Source of the DNA: a virus
Virus record (IMG/VR): IMGVR_UViG_3300036851_000807
Coordinates: 1 to 45,977 of that record
Direction: 5' to 3' (one strand)
Length of the DNA: 45,977 bases
This document shows positions 14,091 to 23,579 of the stretch, piece after piece. Made by a program: the position numbers and the translations under genes. The notes under the pieces were generated by a model that was given only the letters and a program-made list of their open reading frames with translations, searched no databases and was not told the DNA's origin. Numbering within the stretch: position 1 is the first letter of the stretch; every line of letters starts with the position of its first letter.

Positions 14091-16259
14091 ATGGCGACCA
14101 GTCTCGTACCGTACGCAGCACCCGAAGAAGGTGGGATGGTGGCTTCCGAGGAGGAGCCGCTCGACGTCGACTTCGAGATCGAGGACGACGACGACGAGAC
14201 GAAGCGCCGTGGCATGGAAGCCATGTACGGCCCGGCGTTCCCGCTCCTGAAGGACGAGCCGACGCCTGACGACTGGGTGCGGTGGGCGCAATGGCTGTGG
14301 GACTCGCGACGCGAGAGCGTCGCTGCGCGCCTGCACGCCGTCGAGCGCAATCGTCTCATGCGCGACGAGATTCACTGGATCAGCGCGAACGGCTTCGGGC
14401 CGTGGCGCCCGCCTCCGGGGCCGAAGGACGCGGTGCGCTACGTCCACAACATGATCACGCCCGCGCTCGATCAGCGGTTGGAGATTCTCGTCGAGCAGCG
14501 GCCCGGCTTCCGAGCGACGCCGACGCGCCAAGACCCTGACGCCATGAAGAAGGCGGAAGGGCAGCAGATGGCGCTCGAATACCAGTACAACGAGCAGGGC
14601 ATGGAGGACGTGCTCCGCGAGATGGGCTACTGGGTCGGCACCGATGGCGTCGCGTTCGGCTACACCAACTGGGACACCGAGTGCGGGCCGTGGCATGAGA
14701 CCATGACCGTGGGCGGGAAGCAGCATCAGTTCCAGCTCGGTGATCCGCGCACGCGGGTGTTCCGCATCGAGCAGGTTCGCGTGAGCCCGAACGCCACGTC
14801 GACCGAGAAGCCCTACTGGTGGGTGACGCGCGAGGAGGTGCCGCTCGGCCAGGCGGTGGCGGAGCACGGCGAACAGGTCGTCGAGGCGTTAGGTGGCGGG
14901 GCCGAGAGCGACTCGGGAATGCAGGAACGCAGCAACGACATCCGCGATCGCTACGGCGCCACCGACATGACGGATATGTGGGCCGATACCGAGACGACCG
15001 AACGGTTTATGGTCATCGTCGAGCGATCGGAGTACATGCCCGAGGGGTGTCAGCTCGTCGTGGTCGGGAACGCGGTGGTGTTCGAGCCTGCTCGCCTCGT
15101 CATGGGTCGCTGCCCGATGTGGCGCATGACCGATGGCTCTGCCGATCCGAGCTTCTACCCGAAGCCGAAGATGGAGCAGTGGATTTCCCCGCAGATGGCG
15201 ACGAACGCGGCGATCTCCAAGTGGATCGAGAGCGTGCGACGCAACGCCGGTGGGCAACTGCTGACGCGTGCGGGTGCCGTCTCGGTCGATACGCTGGTCG
15301 CGGGGCTCATGCAGATCATCGAGGTGACGGGCACTGGGCGCCCGATCGCCGAGGACGTGCAGCAGCTGCCGGGGATCACGATCGGCCAGGACACGATCAA
15401 CCTCATCGCGCTACTCATCAAGTCGTTCGAGGATAAGAGCGGGTGGAACGACACGAGTCGCGGCAGCTTCAGCGCGAGCGCGTCGGGCCGCTCGATCCTC
15501 GCGACGCGTGAGGCGTTGGAGAAAATCTTCGCCCCGGGTGTGAACGCCGCAGCGAAGGCGATGACCGAGTGGGCGAAGATCACGCTGCACTGGATGGCGT
15601 GGGGCTACGATCTCCCGCGCACGATCGCCCTGACGGGCCGTGGTCGACCGGACCTCGCCCGCGAGCTGTCGTCGGACGACTTCGATGGCGTGTGCGACGT
15701 GTTCATCGATCCCGAGACGCTCATGCCGATGCCGCGTGCGTTGCGGTTGTTCTTGCTCGACTCGCTGTTCGAGAAGGGCGCGATCGGGTTGCAGGAGTAC
15801 CGACGCCGGATGCCGTTCGCGTTCGTGCAGTCGATCGACACGCCGGACTCGGATCACTCAGCGCGAGCCAAGCGCGTCGTCGAAGCGCTCAAGCGTGCGG
15901 CGCGCGGCGAGCCGATCATGGTCCCGCCGATGCTGTGGCAGGACAACGAAGCGATCCACCAGGACGTGCTCGAGCGCGATTTGATCCTCGACGACAACGC
16001 GGACCCGAACGCGCGGAACCTCGCCAACCAGCGGTGGATGGAGCTGGCGAATCAGCAGGCCATGAAGATGGGGATGCAGGCGCCTGTGCCCGCACCGTCG
16101 CCTAACGGCGGCGGCAAGAGCAGCGGCATGTCCCCGCAGTCCCAACCGTTCCTCGGCACCCGGCCGTCGATTGCTGCGTCCTCTGCCTCTCAGATGAGTG
16201 GCGGTGCGGCCGACCAGCAGCGCGCCGGTGCCTCCTTTGACGCCATGAGCCCGCAGTAG
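14091..16259 (+). CDS. Portal protein
   Basis: 722 residues from ATG 14091 (an in-frame GTG at 14073 is less likely). The portal forms the dodecameric DNA gate at one capsid vertex. Length and build suit podovirus portals of about 700 residues: acidic N-terminus, VRWAQWLWDSRRE, the wing region DEIHWISANGF, HNMITPALDQRLEILV, and a later long helix region around GRSILATREALEKIFAPG followed by TEWAKITLHWMAWGYD. The C-terminus is Gln/Ser/Gly-rich and likely disordered. It lies between appendage genes and the scaffold/capsid pair, the normal order. Assignment rests on length, recalled pattern and context. Confidence 0.8.
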   Translation: MATSLVPYAAPEEGGMVASEEEPLDVDFEIEDDDDETKRRGMEAMYGPAFPLLKDEPTPDDWVRWAQWLWDSRRESVAARLHAVERNRLMRDEIHWISANGFGPWRPPPGPKDAVRYVHNMITPALDQRLEILVEQRPGFRATPTRQDPDAMKKAEGQQMALEYQYNEQGMEDVLREMGYWVGTDGVAFGYTNWDTECGPWHETMTVGGKQHQFQLGDPRTRVFRIEQVRVSPNATSTEKPYWWVTREEVPLGQAVAEHGEQVVEALGGGAESDSGMQERSNDIRDRYGATDMTDMWADTETTERFMVIVERSEYMPEGCQLVVVGNAVVFEPARLVMGRCPMWRMTDGSADPSFYPKPKMEQWISPQMATNAAISKWIESVRRNAGGQLLTRAGAVSVDTLVAGLMQIIEVTGTGRPIAEDVQQLPGITIGQDTINLIALLIKSFEDKSGWNDTSRGSFSASASGRSILATREALEKIFAPGVNAAAKAMTEWAKITLHWMAWGYDLPRTIALTGRGRPDLARELSSDDFDGVCDVFIDPETLMPMPRALRLFLLDSLFEKGAIGLQEYRRRMPFAFVQSIDTPDSDHSARAKRVVEALKRAARGEPIMVPPMLWQDNEAIHQDVLERDLILDDNADPNARNLANQRWMELANQQAMKMGMQAPVPAPSPNGGGKSSGMSPQSQPFLGTRPSIAASSASQMSGGAADQQRAGASFDAMSPQ

Positions 16260-16274
16260 CGGGAGGACGATACA

Positions 16275-17426
16275 ATGCTAGAAGCCGAAGCTCCGACCCA
16301 GTCCATTGTTGATCTCGACGACGACGCACTCGCCGAACGGTTAGGCATCGGTGGGGAGACGAGCGACGACGGGTTCGATGACGGGGAGGAGCACGGTGCA
16401 CCCGCCGCGTCAGGCGACGAGGGTGCAGAGTCAGATGAGGAGTTGGAGACGCCTACGGGCGACGAGAGCACCGCGACCGATGGGAAGGAGACGGACGAGG
16501 ACGGCGAGGAAGAAGCCGACCCGGCTGCGCCGCCTGCTGCCGCAGCGGACCCTGCACCGGCGAAAGAGCCGCGTGCACTCGCCGCGCAGTTCACCGTCAC
16601 CGATGCAGAGGGAGAGATCGAACCGGCCGACGTGGCGGACCTCACGGTCAAGTTCACGGCGCAGGGGAAGGAGCGGGTGCTCACCTTCGACAAGGTGGTG
16701 CGTCTCGCGGCGAGCGGTCTGCATAACGAGGAGTTGCAGGTTGCAGCCGATCGCGCGGGTGATCTCGTCCGCGAGCTGGAGACGACGAAGGGCAACGCGC
16801 AGCAGTTCGAGCGCGACGTGCTCGCGAAGATCGCGGAGATTCTGGAAAACCCGGAGCAGTACGACGCGCTTCGGGAGAAGCACCTCGCGCAGAACACGCC
16901 CGAGGAGCGGTTGAAACGTTCCGAGCAACGAACGCAGCGACTGGAGTGGGAGCGACAAGAGCAGGCTAGGGCAGCGTCTGGCGAGCAGTTCGCTACAACG
17001 AAGCTCTACCCGGCCATCGAAGCTCTCCGCGCCCAGTGCCCGAACGTCTCGGACGAGGAAGTAGAAGCGCGGCTCACTCGCATCTTCACGCCACTGCTGG
17101 ATCGTTCGCAGCGCATCCCGGTCGAGTCGTTCGACCGCGCCCTGCAGCTCGTACAGAACGATCTCGGGCCGTGGATGGAGACTCGCGAGGCGTCGCGTGT
17201 AGGCGCCCTCACCACCGTGAAGAAGGCCGCGGCGACCGACGCTGCCACCAAGATCACGAAGGCGAAGGAGGCCGTCACACTCGCCAAGCGCCGATTCGTT
17301 CGCCCCCTGAAAGCGAAGGCAGGCACGGCGGGCAAGCCCGCGAGCGCGGCTGGTGCGCGCGACGCGAAGCCGCCGAAGAATGCCGACGAGGCGAACGATC
17401 GGATCATCGCCAAACTGTTCGCATAA
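16275..17426 (+). CDS. Scaffolding protein
   Basis: 383 residues; GGGAGG lies a few bases upstream of the ATG. The first about 85 residues are extremely acidic (DDGFDDGEEHG, DEELETPTGDE), the middle is a long helical/coiled region (ELQVAADRAGDLVRELETTK, EERLKRSEQRTQRLEWERQE) and the C-terminus is Lys/Ala-rich. This charge layout, with a basic C-terminal end that would bind the capsid protein, and the place directly before the major capsid gene, are typical of head scaffolds. Confidence 0.75.
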   Translation: MLEAEAPTQSIVDLDDDALAERLGIGGETSDDGFDDGEEHGAPAASGDEGAESDEELETPTGDESTATDGKETDEDGEEEADPAAPPAAAADPAPAKEPRALAAQFTVTDAEGEIEPADVADLTVKFTAQGKERVLTFDKVVRLAASGLHNEELQVAADRAGDLVRELETTKGNAQQFERDVLAKIAEILENPEQYDALREKHLAQNTPEERLKRSEQRTQRLEWERQEQARAASGEQFATTKLYPAIEALRAQCPNVSDEEVEARLTRIFTPLLDRSQRIPVESFDRALQLVQNDLGPWMETREASRVGALTTVKKAAATDAATKITKAKEAVTLAKRRFVRPLKAKAGTAGKPASAAGARDAKPPKNADEANDRIIAKLFA

Positions 17427-17444
17427 CGAGGACATCAACAGCCA

Positions 17445-18761
17445 ATGGCTGCCGATCCCACTGAAATCACCGATACCGAGATTTCGGGCTTGCTCAAGCG
17501 AGCCTACTCGGATTTCCGTACCGACACGTTCCCCCAGGTGTGCGCGCTGTTGGCGTCGCTCAAGAAGGGGAAGCGTGGCGGGCCGGGACGCCTGCGCTGG
17601 ACCGGCGAAGGCGTTCGCGGCGACGCTGTACTCACCCGGCCGTTAGGCATGACGGCCTCGCAGTCCGGCTATTTCCCGTCCAACCACATCCGGAAGGAGC
17701 GTCAGTTCGAGCTCGGCATTCGCCGGTTGTACGTGACGCGCGAGCTGGACGGCCTCACGATCGTCGGGACGAAAGACCCGAAGGGCGCCTACATCTCGAT
17801 CGTGAAGAAGGCGCTACAGGAAATGAAGGACGCTGCCAAGCTCGGGATGCAGGAAGTCCTGCACGGCAACGGGCAGGGCATCAAGGGTGTCATCACCACG
17901 GCGACGAGCGCGACGTCGATCATCATCTCGAGCCCGTTCGGCCTGTCTGGCGCGGGTGAGGGTGGCTTGCTCGTCGACGAAGGGCTCGAAGTCGCGGCGA
18001 TCGACGTCGACACCGCCAACGCGGTGCTCGGACGTGCGCGGATCACGGCAGTCGTCAACAGCGGTGACTTCGCGACGCTCACGCTCGCGGGTGCTGGTAT
18101 CACCGGCATGGAAGTCGGCGACTATCTCGTCAGCTGCTCGGCGAGCGACACCGCGTTCGAGCAGAACCCGCACGGCTTGCTCGAAATCCTCAACCGAGGC
18201 GCGGCGTACAACAGCTTCCTCGGGATCGATGCGGCCACCGATCCGCGGTGGAACGCGACCACGATGACGGCGGGCACCGACACGCCGAGCGCGGCTCGTG
18301 TGACGGAATCCGACATCATCCGCCTCATCAAGAAGGTGGCGGCGCGGTCGGGCTTCGACGCGAAGGAGAAGCCGGGCGACTTCCTGTTGCTCACCACGCC
18401 CGGTCTCGAAATCCGGATCGCCGAGACGTTCCTCGGTTCGCGGACGATCACGCCGCAGCAGATGATGGACATTCCCGGCGGCTTCAAGGCCGTGAACATC
18501 CAGAACATTCCGCTGATCTCGGATCACTACTGCCCGGCCGGGACGGTGTACCTGCTCCATCTGCCCACGCTGTTGTGGGTGGACGCGAAGGACTTCGGCT
18601 TCATCTCCTTCGAAGGTGCAGGGCCGTGGCGTTGGATCGACGGACGGGACGCCTACCAGACGAACTGGGGCGCGTACCTGAACGTTGGCGCTCGCCAGCG
18701 CAACTCGCACGGCATGATCACTGGGTACGAGGACACCGAGCGGTTCTCGCACGTCATGTAG
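17445..18761 (+). CDS. Major capsid protein
   Basis: 438 residues, ATG 17445. It follows the scaffold gene and has the features of an HK97-fold coat protein: an N-arm with RAYSDFRTDTFPQV, a long helix region (YISIVKKALQEMKDAAKLGM), a beta-rich insert (about 165-215), and a C-terminal part with GAYLNVGARQRNSHGMITGY. No protease gene was seen, so scaffold removal without cleavage is likely. A hairpin after the stop (18777-18803) may set the ratio to downstream genes. Confidence 0.75.
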   Translation: MAADPTEITDTEISGLLKRAYSDFRTDTFPQVCALLASLKKGKRGGPGRLRWTGEGVRGDAVLTRPLGMTASQSGYFPSNHIRKERQFELGIRRLYVTRELDGLTIVGTKDPKGAYISIVKKALQEMKDAAKLGMQEVLHGNGQGIKGVITTATSATSIIISSPFGLSGAGEGGLLVDEGLEVAAIDVDTANAVLGRARITAVVNSGDFATLTLAGAGITGMEVGDYLVSCSASDTAFEQNPHGLLEILNRGAAYNSFLGIDAATDPRWNATTMTAGTDTPSAARVTESDIIRLIKKVAARSGFDAKEKPGDFLLLTTPGLEIRIAETFLGSRTITPQQMMDIPGGFKAVNIQNIPLISDHYCPAGTVYLLHLPTLLWVDAKDFGFISFEGAGPWRWIDGRDAYQTNWGAYLNVGARQRNSHGMITGYEDTERFSHVM

Positions 18762-18776
18762 TCGAACGCGACGCGG

Positions 18777-18803
18777 GGGTGGACGCCGTTAGGCGCTCCG
18801 CCC
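18777..18803 (+). terminator. Hairpin after the capsid gene, possible attenuator
   Basis: GGGTGGACGCC (18777-18787) can pair with GGCG-C-TCCGCCC (18792-18803) around the loop GTTA, with one bulge and one G-U pair. No T-run follows, so it may be a partial terminator or an RNA-stabilising stem rather than a full stop. Such an element directly after a major capsid gene is a common arrangement. Confidence 0.35.
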
Positions 18804-18826
18804 TCGTGGCGCTTCTCAGGAGATAG

Positions 18827-19285
18827 ATGCGTACCTTCGACTTTCGATTCATGGGGCTCGCGCCCTACCTCGGTGACATTCGCTTCGTCGAGAAGGAGCG
18901 ACACATCACCGGGAACCTCACGGCGAACGCCACCAATCGCTACGTGGTGGCCACGCCGACGCACGTGTGCCGGTTGGATGCGATCACGGTCCCGCGCTGT
19001 TCGGTGGAGACGGTGCCAGCCGACGCCGATGGGACGATCCTCGCCACGCTTCGGAAGTACGACGCGTCGGCGAATGCATTCGTGGACCTGACCGACGCGC
19101 TCAGCCTGGAAGGGCTGACGACGAAGGAGTCCGCGGCGTTCGTCATCAAGACCGGGCTCGACGACGACGACATCACGTTCGAGATCGGGGACGTGCTGTA
19201 CGTGGACATCGTGAACAACTCGGCCGCGATCGACACGCAGCCGACGAATCTCGCGGTGAGTGCCATGCTGTTGCCGATCACCTAG
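18827..19285 (+). CDS. Hypothetical head protein
   Basis: 152 residues with CAGGAG just upstream of the ATG. The sequence is beta-rich (NRYVVATPTHVCRLDAITV; DILYVDIVNN-like VLYVDIVNNSAAI) and resembles small decoration or head-fibre proteins that follow the capsid gene, but no definite family was recognised. Position after the major capsid gene makes a virion role likely. Confidence 0.6.
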   Translation: MRTFDFRFMGLAPYLGDIRFVEKERHITGNLTANATNRYVVATPTHVCRLDAITVPRCSVETVPADADGTILATLRKYDASANAFVDLTDALSLEGLTTKESAAFVIKTGLDDDDITFEIGDVLYVDIVNNSAAIDTQPTNLAVSAMLLPIT

Positions 19286-19290
19286 CGGCA

Positions 19291-19824
19291 ATGTCGCTCA
19301 CCGTGAACACCCTCGCGCCCGAAGTCCCATACGACATCCGTATGTGGCTTCGGTCGCAGGATGCCCGCCTGTCGCTGGTGTGGATGGACTACCTCGATCA
19401 ATTCGCGCTCGCGTGCGAGTGGACCGAGAACGATCCGCGCCGAGCAGAGTGGAAGCCGACGATGATCGATGGTCGGATGCGCCATCTCAAGCCTTACGAC
19501 ATTGTGTGTTTCGTGCCGAAGGGCGTCGGGCTCGACTGGGTGCGCCAGGCGGTGCCGCGGTACATGGCGCAGTCAACGAACGACTCGATCCGGAATCTGT
19601 CGAAGGACATTGCCGCGCATAACGCGAAGCAGTCGGACGAGAACTTCAGGCCGGTGTTTGAGGAGACCATGAACCGGGTGGAAGTGCTCGTTGGCAACCG
19701 CGCGCGCATGACCGTCTACCAGAACAGCAAGACGACCCTCACGCGGGCGTCGGACACCGCGAAGCTCGACGAGGCGTATCTGCGCGAGAAGGACGCCGAC
19801 GCTCGACGGGCGGTCGACGAATGA
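19291..19824 (+). CDS. Hypothetical protein of the head-tail module
   Basis: 177 residues from ATG 19291. The first two-thirds look globular (PEVPYDIRMWLRSQDARLSL; KPYDIVCFVPKGVGLDWVRQ) and the C-terminal third is a long charged helix (ETMNRVEVLVGNRARM; TAKLDEAYLREKDADARR). It lies between the head protein and the adaptor and overlaps the adaptor start by 4 bases. Possibly a head completion or accessory protein; not recognised. Confidence 0.55.
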   Translation: MSLTVNTLAPEVPYDIRMWLRSQDARLSLVWMDYLDQFALACEWTENDPRRAEWKPTMIDGRMRHLKPYDIVCFVPKGVGLDWVRQAVPRYMAQSTNDSIRNLSKDIAAHNAKQSDENFRPVFEETMNRVEVLVGNRARMTVYQNSKTTLTRASDTAKLDEAYLREKDADARRAVDE

Positions 19825-20492
19825 TCCGCGACGACTACATCGAGGCGATCCGCACCGAGATGGACGCCGAGGAGCATCCGCGCTGGACGGATGCGAGCCT
19901 CGCGCGCACGCTCGGCGCGGTCCACGTCTTGGAGTGGGGCGAGCTGCTCGAGAGTTGCCCGGCGATCCGCCTCCAGACGCTGACGGTGACGCGCGACGCG
20001 AGCGGCCGGGTGCTCGTGTCCGATCTCACGAGCCCGAACATTGGCGACTTGCGCAGGGTGTTCTATCGCGTGCGCGATGCCGAGGACGCTGAACGACGGA
20101 AGTTCCGCGTCGAGGACTACGACGACGCGCCGAGCCGCGCGCGCGCGGGGAGCACGGCCCGCGTCGTGCGACGGGAGGGGGACTATCTCCAATTCACGCC
20201 CGTCGAGGCGCTCGATGTCGTGGTGACCGTGAACCACACGCCGACGCCCGCGAACCTGCTGTCGGCGGGGGGCGTCGAGGTTGAGTGGCCGGAAGGCCAT
20301 GAGAACGTGCTGATCTACGCGTCGGCCGCGATCGCCATGATGAAGGGCGGGACCGAGACCGATCCTGCGGCGGCGCTCAATGCCGTGGCCGCGAAGTTCC
20401 GCACGCGGATGACGCAGGCGCTGACGCGCACGTTCGGTGGGCCGCGCCGGATCAAGTACACCGACACCGCTGGCGAGTGGGGTGGCCAGTAG
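19821..20492 (+). CDS. Head-tail adaptor protein
   Basis: 223 residues, ATGA overlap. It starts with a helix bundle (MIRDDYIEAIRTEMDAEEHP, TDASLARTLGAVHVLEW), has a central beta part (LQTLTVTRDASGRVLVSD, RVFYRVRD, DYLQFTPVEALDVVVTV) and ends with helices (ENVLIYASAAIAMMKGG, KFRTRMTQALTRTF). This matches the recalled outline of podovirus adaptor or tail accessory proteins that bind the portal, and it precedes the beta-propeller tail protein as expected. Confidence 0.6.
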   Translation: MIRDDYIEAIRTEMDAEEHPRWTDASLARTLGAVHVLEWGELLESCPAIRLQTLTVTRDASGRVLVSDLTSPNIGDLRRVFYRVRDAEDAERRKFRVEDYDDAPSRARAGSTARVVRREGDYLQFTPVEALDVVVTVNHTPTPANLLSAGGVEVEWPEGHENVLIYASAAIAMMKGGTETDPAAALNAVAAKFRTRMTQALTRTFGGPRRIKYTDTAGEWGGQ

Positions 20493-22039
20493 TGGCACGC
20501 CCAGGCCGCGAGGACATGCAGGCCGGGTTCGCCCAGGGGCTGAACACGACGGCCGACGAGTCGCAGCTCCGTAAGCAGGAGATGCGGCGCGCCGACAACG
20601 CACGTCTGACGAAAGCGGGCGCGGTGTCGCGCATCCTCGGCTCGCAACGCATCCACGAGGACGAGATCGGCGGCGGCGACCCGGTGCGTGGTGGCTTCAC
20701 GTGGAAACGCGACAGCGGTGCGGTGCAGCTCCTCGCGGTCGCCGGTGGGAAGCTCTACACGGCGACGTACGGGTCACTCCCGATCACGTGGACGGAGGAG
20801 ACGGGCACGCTCAGTAGCTCGGCGGTGCCCTCGTTCGCGGCTTTCCGCGACGCGACCGGTGAGTGCGTCTACATCGCCGATGGCGGCGTGCTCAATAAGT
20901 GGGACGGCTCGACGCTGACGACCGACATCGCGAACGCCCAGGCGGTCTCGCGGGTGTGGACCTATAACCAGCGGCTGCACGGTGTGAGCGGCTCGACGGC
21001 GCTCGTCTACTACTCGACCCTCAATGACGGGGACTCGTTAGGGTACGTCGCGGGCGGTGGCGGCAGTGCCGTCGTGCGGACCTTCGGCGGGCAGCGGCTG
21101 ACGACGGGGATCACGGTCGGCACGGCGAGCCTCATGTTCCACGTCGGCGGCATCTCGAAGTTCACCGGCTATACGCAGGACGACATCGCGATCGACGCGG
21201 GCGCGCAGGGCGTGTCTGGCTCGAAGGGCACCGAAGCGCCTCAGAGCGTGGTGCTCGTCGAGAAATCGGACGAAGGCATCGACGCCGCGTTCTTCCTCAC
21301 CGGGCGTGGTGTGTACCGCGCGACTGAGGCCGGGTGCTATGCCGTGCGCTCTGACGTGTTACTCGAGACGCTCGCGACGCTCGATCAATCCTCATGGGAG
21401 CGCGTCCAGGCGGCGCATCACGCGCGCTACGCCGAGGTGCTGTTCTATCTGCCTGACGTCGGGGTGTACGCCTACAACTACCTGCTCGACGCGTGGAGCG
21501 GGCCGTGGACGGCGGCGTACACGAGCGCGGTAACGCATTCGATGTGGGAGTCGGTCGACGCGCAGGGCCGCGCGATCCTGCTGTTCGGTGGCGCCGATGG
21601 ATTCGTGCGACGCGCCGACATGCCGCGCGTGTTCAAGGCCGACGTCCTCGCCGATGGCACTGGCGGATCGAGCTACACGATGGTCGCGCGCTGCCGTCGC
21701 TTCTTCTTCGGAGACGAGGCCGAGGAGAAGCAAATGAAGTGGCTCTACATCACGGCGAACCTGCGCGGCTCGACGCGCGCGGGCGTGCGGTGGACGGCGG
21801 ACTACGGGAGCGGGCAGTTCACCTTCGCTGCTGCCGCCGATGGCGCTGGCGCGCTGTGGGGCGCGTTCACGTGGGGCGCGACGGTGTGGGCGGGCATCTC
21901 GAATAAGACGAAGACGTTCCGTGTGCCGATGCACGCGCGCGGGCCGTATGTCGACATCACGTTCGTCGACGACGGGGAATCGGAGAGCGAGTGGTCACGT
22001 GTGAAGGTCGAAGCGTTCAGCAATGGGAGACGATTCTAA
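20492..22039 (+). CDS. Beta-propeller tail protein (portal/tail stabilisation type)
   Basis: 515 residues from the GTG in TAGTG, overlapping the adaptor stop by 1 base. Residues about 15-45 (AQGLNTTADESQLRKQEMRR) followed by repeated blades with DG/GG turns and aromatic strands (GKLYTATYG; GECVYIADGGVLNKWDG; RVWTYNQRLHGVSGS; AYNYLLDAWSGPWTA; ILLFGGADGFVRR) indicate a beta-propeller, as in podovirus tail-stabilising proteins of the gp10 type. It would form part of the short tail closing the portal channel. Confidence 0.65.
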   Translation: MARPGREDMQAGFAQGLNTTADESQLRKQEMRRADNARLTKAGAVSRILGSQRIHEDEIGGGDPVRGGFTWKRDSGAVQLLAVAGGKLYTATYGSLPITWTEETGTLSSSAVPSFAAFRDATGECVYIADGGVLNKWDGSTLTTDIANAQAVSRVWTYNQRLHGVSGSTALVYYSTLNDGDSLGYVAGGGGSAVVRTFGGQRLTTGITVGTASLMFHVGGISKFTGYTQDDIAIDAGAQGVSGSKGTEAPQSVVLVEKSDEGIDAAFFLTGRGVYRATEAGCYAVRSDVLLETLATLDQSSWERVQAAHHARYAEVLFYLPDVGVYAYNYLLDAWSGPWTAAYTSAVTHSMWESVDAQGRAILLFGGADGFVRRADMPRVFKADVLADGTGGSSYTMVARCRRFFFGDEAEEKQMKWLYITANLRGSTRAGVRWTADYGSGQFTFAAAADGAGALWGAFTWGATVWAGISNKTKTFRVPMHARGPYVDITFVDDGESESEWSRVKVEAFSNGRRF

Positions 22040-22726
22040 ATGCCAGCAGGCGAGACGGGCAGCTATCAGCTGTCAGCGTTCACCGCGCCGCAGAACGATA
22101 CGACGGCCGACGCGGCGGAAGTCCTCGGGAACGACGAGACGCTGCGCGAGGCGTTCAATAGCCACGACGACGACGCGACGATTCACTTCCTGTCGGGCGC
22201 GACGGGCGATCGGCCCGCGTTCGGCACCGCGGGCACGAAGTTCCTCGACACCACGACCAAGCGCCTCTATCTGGACACCGGCACCGCGTGGGAGGAGATC
22301 AACTACGTGCTCGTCGGCGCGTCGATCGTGGCGTCGCTCATCGCAGCGGGCACGTTCGCCGCTGGCGACTTCGTGTTTCCGGCGAAGCTCACGGTGCAGG
22401 GGCAGGGCGCCGTCGAGCAGCACGACGCGGGCAACAGTGGCGCGGCCAAGACGATCGACTGGAATGATAGCAATTGCCAGAAGCTCGTCCTGACGGGCAA
22501 CTGCACGCTCACGCTCTCGAATCCGGTGGCGGGTGCCACGTACCTGCTGCGCGTCTCGCAAGACGGAACGGGGAGCCGCACGCTGACGTGGCCTGCTGCG
22601 GTGCACTGGCCGGGCGGCACTGCGCCGGTCATCACGACGACCGCGAGTAAGGTCGATCTCATCGCGCTCTACTACGACGGCACGAGCTACTTCGGCTCAG
22701 TCGTCGGCACCAACTTCACTGCCTAA
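22040..22726 (+). CDS. Tail fibre or appendage protein
   Basis: 228 residues. Residues about 140-228 carry a recalled phage-fibre C-terminal module: KTIDWNDSNCQKLVLTGNCT, LTLSNPVAGATYLLRVSQDG, GSRTLTWPAAVHWPGGTAPV and DLIALYYDGTSYFGSV. The N-terminal part is helical and polar and may attach it to the tail. Its TAA stop lies in a GCCTAAC motif 2 bases before the next ATG. It likely contributes to host recognition. Confidence 0.65.
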   Translation: MPAGETGSYQLSAFTAPQNDTTADAAEVLGNDETLREAFNSHDDDATIHFLSGATGDRPAFGTAGTKFLDTTTKRLYLDTGTAWEEINYVLVGASIVASLIAAGTFAAGDFVFPAKLTVQGQGAVEQHDAGNSGAAKTIDWNDSNCQKLVLTGNCTLTLSNPVAGATYLLRVSQDGTGSRTLTWPAAVHWPGGTAPVITTTASKVDLIALYYDGTSYFGSVVGTNFTA

Positions 22727-22728
22727 CG

Positions 22729-23310
22729 ATGTTCGGATTCATGGGCGGTACGGGCCTTCCGACGCCGGTCAGCATCAACGCGGCCCAGTGGATGAACGGC
22801 GTGCGCTTTCAGAACTTCGCCGGGATCATCCCGACGTCGTTCCCGTTCACCGTGCGAATCGAGAAAGAAAGCTCACCGGGCTCGGGGTCGTGGAGCCTAT
22901 TCGGGACGGGCATCGCAACTAACTCCTCGTGGCTCATCGACGTCGCCGTGCTGTACGTCGAGGACGCCAGCTATCGCATCCGCTACGAGCGGAACGGCGT
23001 TGGCGGCGGGTGGTTCGCGGTCTCGACGCCGGACCCGATCGTCCCCGCACCGAGCGCGCCGTCGCTGGTGACGTTCTCGAACAACACGTTTTTCGGGAGC
23101 GGCTCGATCACGCCGTCAGAGCCGGACTGCGTGGTCGAATACCAGTTCATGAACGACGGGGTGCCGGTGGCGAGCGGGTCGGATGTCTCTGACGGCTCGC
23201 TCTCGGTCATGGGGCCGTACTCAACACCAGCCTCTGACGGGACAAACCCCGACGCGTTGCGCGCGCGCCATTCGCGGATCGGTCTGTTCTCGGGCTACAC
23301 CAGCTCGTGA
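22729..23310 (+). CDS. Hypothetical tail appendage protein
   Basis: 193 residues, ATG 22729. Beta-rich with Ser/Thr/Gly and aromatic residues (PFTVRIEKESSPGSGSWSLF; YRIRYERNGVGGGWFAVS), resembling two immunoglobulin-like or fibronectin-like sandwiches joined by PDPIVPAPSAPS. The location between two fibre-type genes supports a virion surface role. No precise family recognised. Confidence 0.55.
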   Translation: MFGFMGGTGLPTPVSINAAQWMNGVRFQNFAGIIPTSFPFTVRIEKESSPGSGSWSLFGTGIATNSSWLIDVAVLYVEDASYRIRYERNGVGGGWFAVSTPDPIVPAPSAPSLVTFSNNTFFGSGSITPSEPDCVVEYQFMNDGVPVASGSDVSDGSLSVMGPYSTPASDGTNPDALRARHSRIGLFSGYTSS

Positions 23311-23579
23311 ACGACCAAGAATGGCGCAGGCTCCGTGTTAGGCACCTCACGAGCGCAGGCAATGGTGTACGAAACGCGGTGACGCTGGCCGCGACGACGA
23401 AGGCGATCACGTTCCCGCGCTCCGAGCCGGACACGAGCTACGGTGTGGTCGCGACGCCCTCGTGGGGAACGACGGTGTGGGTCACGAACCGAGCAAAGAC
23501 GGGCTTCACGTTGAACTTCGGGACGGGCGCGCCAGCGAATGCGCTCGTGGATTGGCTCACGTTCCGGTCGGAGGACTGA
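23307..23579 (+). CDS. Small tail fibre domain protein (H-type-lectin-like pattern)
   Basis: 90 residues, GTG overlapping the previous stop. The sequence AVTLAATTKAITFPRSEPDT, SYGVVATPSWGTTVWVTNRA and GFTLNFGTGAPANALVDWL follows a pattern seen at the ends of phage and bacterial tail-fibre proteins, where strands form a small sugar-binding beta-sandwich. Here it is a free-standing module rather than a C-terminal domain. It could be a swapped-in receptor-binding tip. Confidence 0.6.
   Translation: MNDQEWRRLRVRHLTSAGNGVRNAVTLAATTKAITFPRSEPDTSYGVVATPSWGTTVWVTNRAKTGFTLNFGTGAPANALVDWLTFRSED

Noticed and set aside
12872-14359. 495-codon open frame on the minus strand
   Set aside because: It lies opposite four well-supported plus-strand genes and its protein is Arg/Ser-rich low complexity, as expected for a shadow frame in GC-rich DNA.
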